This document shows, in pieces, positions 43,117-53,062 of a DNA stretch of 64,000 nucleotides (its first letter is position 1; every line of letters starts with the position of its first letter). A program made the translations under genes and the position numbers. Source of the DNA: Ignavibacteriota bacterium (GTDB lineage Bacteria; Bacteroidota; Ignavibacteria; Ignavibacteriales; Melioribacteraceae); NCBI GenBank assembly GCA_013112585.1, contig JABFGH010000006.1, positions 1 through 64,000 on the forward strand, in the 5' to 3' direction. The notes under the pieces were generated by a model. The model ran no database searches. It had not been told where the DNA came from and saw only the letters and a program-made list of their open reading frames with translations.

Positions 43117-46100
43117 TTGTCAATAACATCAATTTCTATATCGCGCCCGGTAACAGTAACAATGTTCTTCCTCGGCATTGGGTTACTTGGCATATTCTCC
43201 TTCAGCCAATTAGGCATTGACCTTTTGCCAAATGTAAACCTACCCCATTTAATAGTTCAAACAACATACCCGAATGCAAGTCCGGAAGAAGTAGAAAAAT
43301 TAGTTTCAGAGCCGTTAGAGTCCGCAGTAGGAACAGTTCCCGGTGTTAAGAAGATAGCGTCTGTATCAAAAGAAGGTATATCGGTTATATCAGTTGACTT
43401 TATTTGGGGCAGCAATATGGATATAGCATTACTTACACTGCGTGAGAAGTTAGATAATATAAGATTTGTATTGCCTGAAGAAGCTGGACGCCCGGTAATA
43501 ATAAGAGCAGACCCCTCGGCATCACCAATAATTAGCATAGCATTAACGTTTGAAAGACAGAATTCAGAAGACAGACCTGCCCACCGTCCTTTTGGTGGGA
43601 TTCAGAATCCAGAAACCAGCATCCAGTATGTTGATCACGATTCGCCTTACGGAGAAATTAAAAGATTAATTGATTTGAAAGAAGCCGCAAGAGTAATTTT
43701 TAAGCGCAGATTAGAACAATTAGATGGAGTTGCACAAACGGTAGTTACCGGCGGATTGGAACGTGAAATTTTGGTTGAAGCTGAACCGGAAAAGCTGGAT
43801 GCCTACAATATTACCTTTAATGAAATTGAAAGCTCTTTAAAATCTTCAAATATAAGTATGCCCGCAGGTTCAATAATGAAAGGGCTATTCCGTTATTCAC
43901 TTAGAATACTTGGTGAGTATGACAATATAAATGAAATTAAAAACACTGTAGTAAAATATAATAAAAACGGTAATGCAATTTTACTTTCGGATGTAGCAAT
44001 TGTTACGGAAAATTTTAAGGAAAGAGAAGGCTTAACCCGGTTAAATGGTTCTGAAACAGTTGGTCTTTTAGTTTATAAAGAATCCGATGCTAATACAGTT
44101 TCAATTTCAAAAACTATTAAAGAAACAATTGAAATTTTACAAACAGAATATCCTGAGTTTAATTTAATAGTTGTTTCGGATCAATCCGGTTTTATTGAAG
44201 ATGCAATAGAAAATGTAAAACAAGAAATTTTATACGGCGGTTTACTTGCTGTATTTGTCTTGTTCTTCTTTCTCGGTAACTTAAGGAATGTTTTTATAAT
44301 CGGTATTACAATTCCGGCTTCTTTTGTTCTTACTATACTTTTAATGTATCTGTTCAAAATAAATTTCAATATTATTTCATTGGGTGGAATTGCCGTAGGC
44401 GTTGGAATGCTGCTTGACAATGCAATTATTGTTATTGAAAATATTGTAAGGTACAGAGAGCAGGGTTTAACTATAAGGCAGGCTGCGTTAAAAGGTTCCG
44501 GTGAAGTAACAATGCCGATAGTTGCAGCAACATTAACTACTATTGCAGTTTTTTTACCTTTAATTTTTGTTAAAGGAATTGCGGGCGAATTATTTAAAGA
44601 TCAATCGTATGCAATAGCTTTTTCATTGGGCGCTTCAATAATTACTGCGGTAACTTTAGTGCCAATGCTTGCCGGACGTGAGAAATTTTTTACAATAAAA
44701 AATAAAGCAAGGTATCAAAAAGATTATCTTTTCATTAAACGCCCGGTGAATAAAAACATATTTAAGAGAATACTATTTTGGCTCGGTTTTCCTTTCGTTC
44801 TTATTGTAAGAACTATAACATTTTTATTCTTTAAAATTAGTATTTCAATCTCAAAATATTTTTCTACTTACTTTAAAAAATTTTATAAAATTGCAAATAA
44901 ATTGTTAGACAAACTAATAGATAAGTATGAGTTATTACTCGAATGGTCATTAAATAATAAAAAAACCGTACTTGTAATTACCTTGCTGCTATTGGCTTTA
45001 ACAATTTTTGCAGCAATAGATATTAAGAAAGAATTTATTCCGCCAACAGACCAAGAAGAATTTATTATCGAATTAAATTACCCTAAAGGAACATCGCTAA
45101 AAGGTAATTCAGAGTTAACTTCTGAAATCGAAAAATCGATTTTGAAAATAGAGCATGTTAAAAATGTAGTTTCAAATATTGGGCGGGTAAATGAATTTGA
45201 TTTTCTTAACAAAGAGCAGCATTCTGTTAATAAAACTAATTTAATCATTAAGTTAGATTCATATAAAAGTTATAATAAAGTAGAGGCAAAGTTAAAACAG
45301 GTATTTACAAATCTCGGCACTATCTCATACTCAATAAAACAGGTCAAAACAACTTATTCCGAGTTATTACAGCCATCTGAAAATGATGTAGTTATAAAAA
45401 TAAAAAATAATAATCTCGATAAAGCATTTGCCGCAGCAAGTACTTTAATAGATAAAATTAATAGAAGTAATATCGAAGGTATATCAAATTTAAGAATTGG
45501 CGTTGATAAAGGTTCGCCGGAATTTAGAATTACAATTGACAATTATAAATGCAATGCCTACGGTGTAAGTATTGGTAAGGTGGCAGAAAGATTAGCCTAT
45601 TTAGTAAAAGGAAAAGAAGCAACATTTTTTTCAGATTTTGATAAGAAAGTTGCTATCAATTTAAGAACCTTAAGTACTGCACGCGATGATATTGATGATA
45701 TTTTAGACCAGTATTTAATTGTAGGCGATACTGAAATTCCAATTAAAAATTTAATTAGATTTGAAAAAACAGAAAGCTATAATGAAATTTGGCGCGAAGA
45801 ACAATCCAGAACAATATATGTTTTTGCAGATACAAAGGGTATTGGCGTAGATGAAGCTGTTGATAATATTGATAGAGTGATCAGCAAAATGCCGGCGGCA
45901 AGTGGTCAAATAATTAGTGTTGGCGGTGCTAATGAAGAAATTCGCGATTCATTTAAGCAATTGTACACTGCATTGTTAATATCGGTATTTTTAATGTATA
46001 TGATTCTTGCTATGGAATTTGAATCATTTTTATTTCCGTTTATAATTATTTTTTCTGTTCCTTTAGGATTGGTAGGCGGAATTCTTACGTTGTATTTATT

Positions 46101-46455
46101 GGGTGAAAGTATTAGTATTATTTCAATTATGGGTTTAATAATATTGGTTGGTATTGCCGATAATGATGCCGTGGTTAAAGTGGAATTTATTTTACGAAAA
46201 CGGAGGGAAGGGTTAAATATTCATGATGCAATTGTGCAGGCAGGTAAAGACCGGTTCCGCCCAATTGTTATGAACTCATTAACGGTTATGTTTGCATTAA
46301 TACCAATGATAGTAGGCATTGGAGCGGGAACACAATTAAGAATATCACTTTCGCTGGCTATTGCAGGCGGGCTTTTTTCAGCTACTTTTTTAACGTTAAT
46401 AATTATCCCGGTATTATATACTTATTTAGAAGGATGGTCAAAAAAAGAATTTTAG
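43117..46455 (+). CDS. RND efflux pump inner-membrane protein (AcrB-type) with in-frame repeat insertion
   Basis: 1112 residues, TTG start, 12 TM helices in two halves. The N-terminal ISISRPVTVTMFFLGI, PNVNLPHLIVQTTYPNASPEEVE and GVGMLLDNAIIVIENI (TM4 with the proton-relay Asp) are RND/HAE1 features. The second half has ILVGIADNDAVVKVEFIL. It exports hydrophobic compounds or lipids with the adaptor at 46478. About 27 residues between IALTFE and YGEIKRLIDLKEA (RQNSEDRPAHRPFGGIQNPE and on) do not fit the family and are encoded by a dispersed repeat. No TolC gene is adjacent. Confidence 0.92.
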   Translation: MSITSISISRPVTVTMFFLGIGLLGIFSFSQLGIDLLPNVNLPHLIVQTTYPNASPEEVEKLVSEPLESAVGTVPGVKKIASVSKEGISVISVDFIWGSNMDIALLTLREKLDNIRFVLPEEAGRPVIIRADPSASPIISIALTFERQNSEDRPAHRPFGGIQNPETSIQYVDHDSPYGEIKRLIDLKEAARVIFKRRLEQLDGVAQTVVTGGLEREILVEAEPEKLDAYNITFNEIESSLKSSNISMPAGSIMKGLFRYSLRILGEYDNINEIKNTVVKYNKNGNAILLSDVAIVTENFKEREGLTRLNGSETVGLLVYKESDANTVSISKTIKETIEILQTEYPEFNLIVVSDQSGFIEDAIENVKQEILYGGLLAVFVLFFFLGNLRNVFIIGITIPASFVLTILLMYLFKINFNIISLGGIAVGVGMLLDNAIIVIENIVRYREQGLTIRQAALKGSGEVTMPIVAATLTTIAVFLPLIFVKGIAGELFKDQSYAIAFSLGASIITAVTLVPMLAGREKFFTIKNKARYQKDYLFIKRPVNKNIFKRILFWLGFPFVLIVRTITFLFFKISISISKYFSTYFKKFYKIANKLLDKLIDKYELLLEWSLNNKKTVLVITLLLLALTIFAAIDIKKEFIPPTDQEEFIIELNYPKGTSLKGNSELTSEIEKSILKIEHVKNVVSNIGRVNEFDFLNKEQHSVNKTNLIIKLDSYKSYNKVEAKLKQVFTNLGTISYSIKQVKTTYSELLQPSENDVVIKIKNNNLDKAFAAASTLIDKINRSNIEGISNLRIGVDKGSPEFRITIDNYKCNAYGVSIGKVAERLAYLVKGKEATFFSDFDKKVAINLRTLSTARDDIDDILDQYLIVGDTEIPIKNLIRFEKTESYNEIWREEQSRTIYVFADTKGIGVDEAVDNIDRVISKMPAASGQIISVGGANEEIRDSFKQLYTALLISVFLMYMILAMEFESFLFPFIIIFSVPLGLVGGILTLYLLGESISIISIMGLIILVGIADNDAVVKVEFILRKRREGLNIHDAIVQAGKDRFRPIVMNSLTVMFALIPMIVGIGAGTQLRISLSLAIAGGLFSATFLTLIIIPVLYTYLEGWSKKEF
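43553..43630. repeat. dispersed palindromic element inserted in frame in the RND pump gene
   Basis: CAGAATTCAGAAGACAGA words, the palindrome CCCACC (43580-43585) / GGTGGG (43594-43599), then ATTCAGAATCCAGAAACCAG words. Same layout as 17881-17965. The core differs by a paired change (CCCACC/GGTGGG against CCCGCC/GGCGGG). CCGTCCTTTTGG of the loop is the reverse complement of CCAAAAGGACGG at 52289-52300. Confidence 0.8.
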
Positions 46456-46477
46456 TTTTTGAAACAGTGAGAAAATT

Positions 46478-47692
46478 ATGAAGATACCAATTAAAGTTAT
46501 CTATTTAATTGCGGCAGTAATTGCCTTAACAATTATAATACTGGCGTTTTTACCCGATAAAAAAGAGACAGAGAATAACGGCAGGCAGGGTAATGTAGAT
46601 TATGATAAACTTGATGAAATTGTTTTTAAGGTTAAAATAGATACTATCAAAAAGGGAAGCCTTGTTCAAAAAATAACTGCAAATGGAATTGTACGAGCTG
46701 ATAAAGACTTGGATATTTCTGCAAGTATAAGCGGAGTAATTAGCGAGGTAAATATTTATGACGGCAAGTTTGTTAATAAAAATGATGTGCTGATTAAATT
46801 GGATGATAGAGAATACCGGATAAATTTAAGGGAAGCAGAAGAAAGATTAATTGAAGCAAAAGTCAATTATGGCTTTTTAATAAAAGATGTTCCCACAGAT
46901 TCGACAAAGAGTGAAGAAAAAGAAATAATTAGTAAACAGCTTAAAGAGTTAGAAAAGAAATATGAAAATAGTCTCATTTCTGAAAAAGAATACCTGGAGA
47001 AAAAAGATGAATTGGATTTGAAATTAATTTTTACCGGGGCAAAAAGAGAGGAATTAATTCTTAATAAAAGCGGTTATAATGCTGCAATAAATCAAATTGA
47101 TAAAGCAAAATTGAAGTTAGATTATACTGTTATCAAAGCGCCGTTCAGCGGAGTTATAGGTAATTTTGATTTAGTTGTAGGGGAAAGGATTGAAGCAGGA
47201 AATAAATTATTCAAACTCTTTAGTACCAAAACTATGAAAATAGATATCAATATTTTAGAAAGTGAACTTAACAAAATTAGTATTGGCAACAATGTTGAGA
47301 TCGAAATACCTGCTTTACCCGGTGAAGCATTTACGGGTGAGGTTAGTCAAATTAGCCCCTATATCGATACAGAAAATAGAACGGGCAAAATTGTTATCTC
47401 TATTAAAAATATTGATTCAAAAATTAAACCCGGTATGTTTGCTAAAGTATTAATTGCCTCAAAAATATTTAATGAAAGAATATTGATACCAAAAGAAGCT
47501 TTGCTGGCGCGGGATAAACGGAATTTAGTTTTTACTGTTGAAGATAGTTTGGCTAAGTGGAAGTATGTTGATATAGGTAAACAAAATGATAAGTATATTG
47601 AAATACTAACCGGAGTAAATGCCGGTGATGTTATAATTGTGGAAGGTCATTTTAATTTAGCGCATGATTCTAAAGTAAAAATTCTAAATTAA
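46478..47692 (+). CDS. RND periplasmic adaptor (membrane fusion protein)
   Basis: 404 residues. N-terminal anchor VIYLIAAVIALTIIILAFL, then a biotinyl-lipoyl-like half-domain (ITANGIVRADKDLDISASISGVISEVN), a coiled-coil hairpin (about 105-195), a second lipoyl half (LDYTVIKAPFSGVIGNFDL) and beta-barrel domains ending in VEDSLAKWKYVDIG and TGVNAGDVIIVEG. It connects the pump at 43117 to an outer-membrane channel. The gap to the pump gene is 22 bases. Confidence 0.92.
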   Translation: MKIPIKVIYLIAAVIALTIIILAFLPDKKETENNGRQGNVDYDKLDEIVFKVKIDTIKKGSLVQKITANGIVRADKDLDISASISGVISEVNIYDGKFVNKNDVLIKLDDREYRINLREAEERLIEAKVNYGFLIKDVPTDSTKSEEKEIISKQLKELEKKYENSLISEKEYLEKKDELDLKLIFTGAKREELILNKSGYNAAINQIDKAKLKLDYTVIKAPFSGVIGNFDLVVGERIEAGNKLFKLFSTKTMKIDINILESELNKISIGNNVEIEIPALPGEAFTGEVSQISPYIDTENRTGKIVISIKNIDSKIKPGMFAKVLIASKIFNERILIPKEALLARDKRNLVFTVEDSLAKWKYVDIGKQNDKYIEILTGVNAGDVIIVEGHFNLAHDSKVKILN

Positions 47693-47735
47693 ATACCGGC
47701 AGTAATAAGAGCTTAAAATATTGAGTGATTTTATT

Positions 47736-48764
47736 ATGAAAAAAAATATAAAAACCAATGAATACAGGTTATTTCTAAAAAGCCTTAAAGAACGAATACA
47801 TTCAGCCCAGTATGAAGCATTAAAAGCAGTAAATAAAGAACTGATAAATCTCTATTGGGATATTGGAAAAATGATTGTTGAGCAGCAGGAAAAATTTAGC
47901 TGGGGCAAAGCAGTCGTAGATAATATTGCAGAAGATTTACAGATCGACTTCCCTGGTATCTCAGGCTTTTCTTCAAGAAATCTTTGGTATATGCGTAACT
48001 TTTATCTCAATTATAAAGACAATGAAATTCTGCAACCAATGGTTGCAGAAATAAGCTGGACAAAAAATGTTGTGATTTTTGAAAAATGTAAAGACGATTT
48101 AGAAAGAGAATTTTATATAAAGATGACTAAAAAATTTGGCTGGTCTAAAAATGTTTTAATTCATCAGATTGAAAATCAATCATACGAAAAGTATTTAACT
48201 AACCAGACAAACTTTAATGAAGCATTACCCGATAAGTATAAAAACCAGGCTAAATTAGCAGTTAAAGATGAATATACATTTGATTTTTTAGAGCTATCGG
48301 AAGAACACACAGAGCATGAACTTGAGTTGGAGTTAGTGAATAATGTTAGAAAGTTTTTAATTGAAATGGGCGGTCATTTTGCTTTCATCGGTAATCAGTA
48401 TAGGTTAGAGGTTGGTGATGAAGAATACTTTATCGATTTATTATTATTCCATAGAAAACTAAAATGTTTAGTAGCCGTTGAATTAAAGATAGGTAAGTTT
48501 ATACCGGAATATACCGGCAAAATGCAATTCTATTTATCTGTGCTTAATGATAAGGTAAAACTTGATGATGAAAATCCATCAATAGGAATAATTATTTGTA
48601 AGGAGAAAAACAGACTTATTGTTGATTACGCATTAAAGGATACTAAACAGCCGATTGGAATAACGGAGTATAAAATTACCAATCGTTTACCTAAGGACTT
48701 AAAAAAATATCTGCCCTCTATAAGTGAAATAAAAGAAAAGATAAAACAGTTAGAATTGAATTAA
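47736..48764 (+). CDS. YhcG/DUF1016-family protein with PD-(D/E)XK nuclease domain
   Basis: 342 residues from ATG 47736; a TTG at 47721 is in frame but less likely. The N-terminal DUF1016 domain reads NKELINLYWDIGKMI, WGKAVVDNIAEDL, GFSSRNLWYMRNFY and EISWTKNVVIFEK. The C-terminal half has FIDLLLFHRKLKCLVAVELKIGKF, the D...ExK catalytic core, and YTGKMQFYLSVL. The family is linked to restriction-like and Holliday-junction-type nucleases and is frequently mobile. It sits between the adaptor and second pump of an efflux operon, where it has no obvious job; it probably arrived by insertion. Confidence 0.9.
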   Translation: MKKNIKTNEYRLFLKSLKERIHSAQYEALKAVNKELINLYWDIGKMIVEQQEKFSWGKAVVDNIAEDLQIDFPGISGFSSRNLWYMRNFYLNYKDNEILQPMVAEISWTKNVVIFEKCKDDLEREFYIKMTKKFGWSKNVLIHQIENQSYEKYLTNQTNFNEALPDKYKNQAKLAVKDEYTFDFLELSEEHTEHELELELVNNVRKFLIEMGGHFAFIGNQYRLEVGDEEYFIDLLLFHRKLKCLVAVELKIGKFIPEYTGKMQFYLSVLNDKVKLDDENPSIGIIICKEKNRLIVDYALKDTKQPIGITEYKITNRLPKDLKKYLPSISEIKEKIKQLELN

Positions 48765-48813
48765 TAATTGGTTTTAGATTTAATAGAAATTTTATACCCG
48801 GCTGCAATTAAAA

Positions 48814-51800
48814 TTGAAAAAGATATTTTACATATTTTTAACACGCCCTGTTACGGCGGCAATGTTTTTTTTTACAATAGTTGTTTTAGGCATAGCCGCT
48901 TTTTTTAATCTCCCGCTCGAACTTTCACCTCATGTAGAATTTCCGAAGTTGACAGTTAGTATTTATTGGCATAACGTTTCGCCCGAGGCAGTTGAGTCAT
49001 TTGTGACTTCCCCGATAGAATCAGAACTGGCAGGTATAAGGGGCGTTAAGGAAATCAAATCACGCTCTTCCGAAGGGTCGGCTTGGGTAAGTATTGAGTT
49101 TTATCCTGATGTAGATATTGATTTTGCGAGGATAGAAATTAATGAAAAAATATCTGCCTTAAAAGATGAACTGCCCTATGGTGTTTCGCCGCCGAGAGTT
49201 TCCTCCTATGTACCGGAAGACCTGCGCGATTTGCAGGGCTTTATAACTTACACACTTTCGAGTAATGTGAGCGCAAATAAAATACGTAAGTATATTCAAG
49301 AAAATATGCTCTACTCAATTATGTCGTTAAACGGAATTCAGGATGTTTCTATTAGCGGCGGTAATGAACGAGAAATAAGTTTTATCATTGATTATGAAAA
49401 AGCTAAAAATCTTAATATCACTAATGAGGAAATCACTAAAAGTATAGCTGACCTGCAGTATGCGGCATCATTAGGAAATGTATCAAAAAACGGCAGGGTG
49501 TTTATTCTAAAATTAAGCAGTAAAATTGAAAGTATAGATCATTTTAAAGATCATGCATTAAAAATAAATGAGAACGGCACAGTTATTAAACTAAGTGATA
49601 TTGGAATTGTGATTGATGATTATAAGGAACCGAACAGCTATTATAGAATAAATGGAAAAGAAACAGTTTCGTTAATTATTAGTAAAGAACCAGGTACTAA
49701 TACGCTTAAAGTTGCCGAAAGCGTTTATGAAAAAATAAATGAACTTGAAAAAAAACTGCCTGCCGGCTACTCAATTATTAAAGAGATAGATAAAAGTGAA
49801 TCAATACGAGCGGAGTTAAGCGACCTTTCCCAAAATGCTGTTTTTTCTTTAATAATTATTCTTGTAGTGTTACTGCTGATTTTCCGTTCTTTAAAAGTAT
49901 CTATAATTATAGTTGCCTCAATTATTTTTTCGTTATTGTTTTCATTTCTGCTCTTCTTCTTATTTAACATTCCGCTTAACATTTTAACTATTTCGGCATT
50001 TATACTTGGCTTTGGTTTTATGGTGGATAATTCAATTGTTGTGATTGATTTTATTGAACAAAATTATTCTAATGACGGAATCAACAGATTAACTGTAATT
50101 TTAAAAAATATATTCAAACCGGTTTTTGTTTCAACGCTTACAACCATTGCAGTATTTATTCCATTACTTTTTTTAACCGGCGAACTCAGGCTTTATTTTG
50201 AGCAGTTTGCTTTGGGAATTGTGTTTACTTTATTTGCTTCGCTTATAGTCTCCTTCACTATAATACCTATGCTCTATATTCGTTTTATTAAAATAGAAAA
50301 ACAAAAAGTTCTTAAACCTAAAATTAGTTTCCACGAAAAATTCTATTTATTTATTACGTCTAAAATATTCAGATGGAAAAAAGTAAGTATTTTTATTTTA
50401 GTAATGATAATAGGATTACCTGTTTGGCTGCTACCTGCAAGAATAGAAACACCGGTAATTGGACCGGTTTATAATTTCATTTTTGATTCCGATACGTTTG
50501 CAGAAATTAAACCATACTTCAATTATATCGCCGGAGGTAGTTTAAATCTTTTCTTTAATCATATAAACAGAGGTGAAGTTTGGAAGTTCGGTGAAGAGAC
50601 CTACATTTATATAAGACTGGAATTACCCAACGGAAATACAATTAATAGAATAAACGAATTGACAAAAGATTTTGAACGTGAAATTTTAAGGTATAGAGAT
50701 AACATAAAAAATTTAACAGCAAATGTACGCAGCGAAGAAAGTGCAAACTTAAGAGTAGAGTTTACTGCTAAACAAAGTGAAGCGGCATTCCCATATATAC
50801 TTAAAAATTATTTAACGTCTTATGCGGCAAGACTTGGCGGGTTGAATGTTTCGGTAATTGGTTTTGGTCCCGGCTTTTCAAATTCAGGCTATACCTCGGG
50901 TAACTTTGCTGTAAAAATAAAAGGATTTAATTATAAAAAAGTTAGGCAGCTTGCAGAAGAATTTAGAAACAGAATTGTACGAAACCCGAGGATTGACGAT
51001 GTGGATATTGATAAATCGGAATTTTATTGGGCAAAAGATATTTATGAAGTTATTGCCGCAATAGATAGAAAAAAACTTCAGCAGTATAATATTTCACCTC
51101 AGGAAATTATTTTAAATATCTCTAAAAACACTCAAGGCAATTTAAGCTGGAATTCTTTTAATATCGATAACGATGAAGTTAGGTATAATATTAAATTTTC
51201 AAATTATAAAAATATACAGCTTGATGAATTGGAAAATATTATTCTTGGAACAGCTAACGGGGTTGTGCTTAAAGTAAAGGACTTAATAAATTTTGATGTA
51301 CAAAAAGTGCTCTCAACTATCAATAGAGAAAACCAGCAATATGTTAGGTATGTAACTTTTGATTACAAAGGTCCCTACAAGTATGGGAATGAATTTGTTA
51401 ACTCTTCAATTAATAATATGAATATTGCTGAAGGTTATTCAATCGAAAAGAGGGGATTTAGGTTTATGTTTGGTGCAGAAGAGGAGATTGATGTTTGGAA
51501 TATTATGTTCTTTGCTCTCGTATTAATTTTTATGATAACAGCAAGTTTGTTTGAATCTTTTAGAAAACCAATTATAATTATTACGGCTGTACCATTCGCA
51601 ATTATTGGTACTTTTTTCCTTTTTTATTTCGGGGAGTTTAATCTTGATAGAGGCGCTTACGCCGGGTTATTATTGCTGATAGGGTTGGTTGTAAATAATT
51701 CAATTATTCTTGTTGATCATATTTCTAATAGTGTGAATAGTATTGATTATAAAAAAATATCAGAACAGAGTACACAAAGACTGCGCCCAATTTTTACAAC

Positions 51801-51963
51801 TAGTTTAACTACTATTGCAGCTTTAATACCTTTATTGCTGGGTGTGGAATCTACATTTTGGAAAAGTTTAAGCTTAAGTGTTGTGGGCGGTATATTTTTA
51901 TCATCCGTTATTGTAATTCTCTTTGTGCCTCTATTTTATTACCTCCTTTTTAAGAGGGACTAA
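48814..51963 (+). CDS. second RND-family efflux pump protein
   Basis: 1049 residues, TTG start. FLTRPVTAAMFFFTIVVLG, FNLPLELSPHVEFPKLTVSI, FGFMVDNSIVVIDFIEQ (TM4 Asp) and IGLVVNNSIILVDHI mark an RND pump. The two pumps of the operon share family features but are distinct, as in MdtBC-type pairs in which two pump proteins form one trimer. The second half lacks the usual acidic residue (VVNNS instead of VxxDN/A), which would fit a non-proton-carrying partner. That is inference. No repeat insertion is seen in this copy. Confidence 0.9.
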   Translation: MKKIFYIFLTRPVTAAMFFFTIVVLGIAAFFNLPLELSPHVEFPKLTVSIYWHNVSPEAVESFVTSPIESELAGIRGVKEIKSRSSEGSAWVSIEFYPDVDIDFARIEINEKISALKDELPYGVSPPRVSSYVPEDLRDLQGFITYTLSSNVSANKIRKYIQENMLYSIMSLNGIQDVSISGGNEREISFIIDYEKAKNLNITNEEITKSIADLQYAASLGNVSKNGRVFILKLSSKIESIDHFKDHALKINENGTVIKLSDIGIVIDDYKEPNSYYRINGKETVSLIISKEPGTNTLKVAESVYEKINELEKKLPAGYSIIKEIDKSESIRAELSDLSQNAVFSLIIILVVLLLIFRSLKVSIIIVASIIFSLLFSFLLFFLFNIPLNILTISAFILGFGFMVDNSIVVIDFIEQNYSNDGINRLTVILKNIFKPVFVSTLTTIAVFIPLLFLTGELRLYFEQFALGIVFTLFASLIVSFTIIPMLYIRFIKIEKQKVLKPKISFHEKFYLFITSKIFRWKKVSIFILVMIIGLPVWLLPARIETPVIGPVYNFIFDSDTFAEIKPYFNYIAGGSLNLFFNHINRGEVWKFGEETYIYIRLELPNGNTINRINELTKDFEREILRYRDNIKNLTANVRSEESANLRVEFTAKQSEAAFPYILKNYLTSYAARLGGLNVSVIGFGPGFSNSGYTSGNFAVKIKGFNYKKVRQLAEEFRNRIVRNPRIDDVDIDKSEFYWAKDIYEVIAAIDRKKLQQYNISPQEIILNISKNTQGNLSWNSFNIDNDEVRYNIKFSNYKNIQLDELENIILGTANGVVLKVKDLINFDVQKVLSTINRENQQYVRYVTFDYKGPYKYGNEFVNSSINNMNIAEGYSIEKRGFRFMFGAEEEIDVWNIMFFALVLIFMITASLFESFRKPIIIITAVPFAIIGTFFLFYFGEFNLDRGAYAGLLLLIGLVVNNSIILVDHISNSVNSIDYKKISEQSTQRLRPIFTTSLTTIAALIPLLLGVESTFWKSLSLSVVGGIFLSSVIVILFVPLFYYLLFKRD

Positions 51964-51989
51964 GTTTTTATCACTTCCTACTCTGCAAC

Positions 51990-52255
51990 AAAAACTTTTC
52001 ACGCAAAGCCCGCAAAGAAAGCACTGATTTGCTTTCCCTAAAAATAGATGCTAATTAATTGAGATTACTTGATAATAATTAAAACTAAACTTTAGAAAAC
52101 AGAAAGAATAATTTTAAAACTTTGCGTCTTAGCGTCTTGGCGTGCAAGGCTTTTAAAAAACTTTTCACGCAAAGTCCGCAAAGAAAGCACTGATCTGCTT
52201 ATCCTAAAATGGATAATAATTAATTGAGATTAATAATTATTAATTAATAATAAAC
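51990..52255. repeat. direct repeat of CTTTTCACGCAAAGYCCGCAAAG segment
   Basis: About 75 bases beginning CTTTTCACGCAAAG at 51995 recur at 52160 with few changes, each ending in AATTAATTGAGATTA. Between them is GCGTCTTAGCGTCTTGGCGTG. Dispersed words of the same type lie at 22840 and 35180. Confidence 0.8.
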
Positions 52256-52283
52256 TCTGGGGTGAGGCGATGTATGCTTGATG

Positions 52284-52381
52284 CCTGCCAAAAGGACGGC
52301 GAGAAGTCCGGATATTTAATTCTAAATTCTAACTTCTATCTTAAAACTTCTGGCTACTAAATTCTAACTCCTAACTCCTAA
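52284..52381. repeat. CCAAAAGGACGG element and TAAATTCTAACTTCT array
   Basis: GCCTGCCAAAAGGACGGCGAG is an inverted relative of the RND insertion core. It is followed by short words TAAATTCTAACT / CTCCTAACTCCTAAC up to the stop of the STAS gene, which is read from the other strand. Confidence 0.65.
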
Positions 52382-52723
52382 CTAATTATAACTCTCAATC
52401 GCCTCATCAAGATCATTGTAAAGCTTAAATGTTTTTGCGATGCTGTTTAATTCAAACAACGACCAGACCGGGGAATATTTTGATCTCACCAATCTAATAT
52501 CTCCGCCGCATGATGTACACTCACGTAAGGATTTAACCAACTCCGCTAAAAATGAATAATCCATCCAAACCAAAGCCCGGCAGTCAATTACAAAATTGTA
52601 CATACCTAATGATAACTGCTCATTCAGGCTTTCTCGAAATATATTTGCTTGTTCTCTTGTTGCTTTGCCCAGGTTTAGTGTTAGTAGTGTTGCTTTTTCT
52701 AAGGATTTTGTTTGAAGCATCAT
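52382..52723 (-). CDS. STAS-domain protein (anti-sigma antagonist-like)
   Basis: 113 residues from the ATG at 52723, after AAAGG; the frame extends to a TTG at 52738. It is a single STAS domain: VIDCRALVWMDYSFLAELVKSLREC, and GGDIRLVRSK. In SpoIIAA-type antagonists the regulated serine follows Asp (DSSG); here the sequence is DYSF, so the residue next to Asp is tyrosine and only the second serine remains. Phospho-control by a cognate kinase may therefore be altered. No kinase or sigma gene is adjacent. Confidence 0.82.
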   Translation of the reverse strand: MMLQTKSLEKATLLTLNLGKATREQANIFRESLNEQLSLGMYNFVIDCRALVWMDYSFLAELVKSLRECTSCGGDIRLVRSKYSPVWSLFELNSIAKTFKLYNDLDEAIESYN

Positions 52724-52738
52724 AATAAAACCTTTCAA

Positions 52739-53062
52739 TTAAATTCAGTTGAAAATAATAAGACAATCGGTATGCCAATATTTAAAACAGTGTAAATACG
52801 ACCAATTTTCAAATTAAAAAATATTCTGTTTGTAACATTTTGAGAAAAACATAAATCTGATACATATAATTATCGAACATTTTTATCAATATTTTAATTA
52901 GAAAAACTTGATCTTTCCACATTTTGACCCACCAATAAATTTTATCAAAAATTGCATAAAAATATTATTTTCAACAAAAAATTCTTGACATTGATATCTA
53001 AAAGCATTTAATTGCTATGCGAGTGGGATAAAGTGGGACAAATTGAAATATTGGATTAAATT
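52739..53062 (+). promoter_or_regulatory. mraZ upstream region with MraZ box
   Basis: Two GTGGG words, 53023-53027 and 53033-53037, spaced exactly 10 bases apart, match the direct repeats that MraZ binds to repress its own operon. TTGACA at 52985-52990 is a possible -35 element 38 bases before the box. The remaining bases are AT-rich with no gene. Confidence 0.75.
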
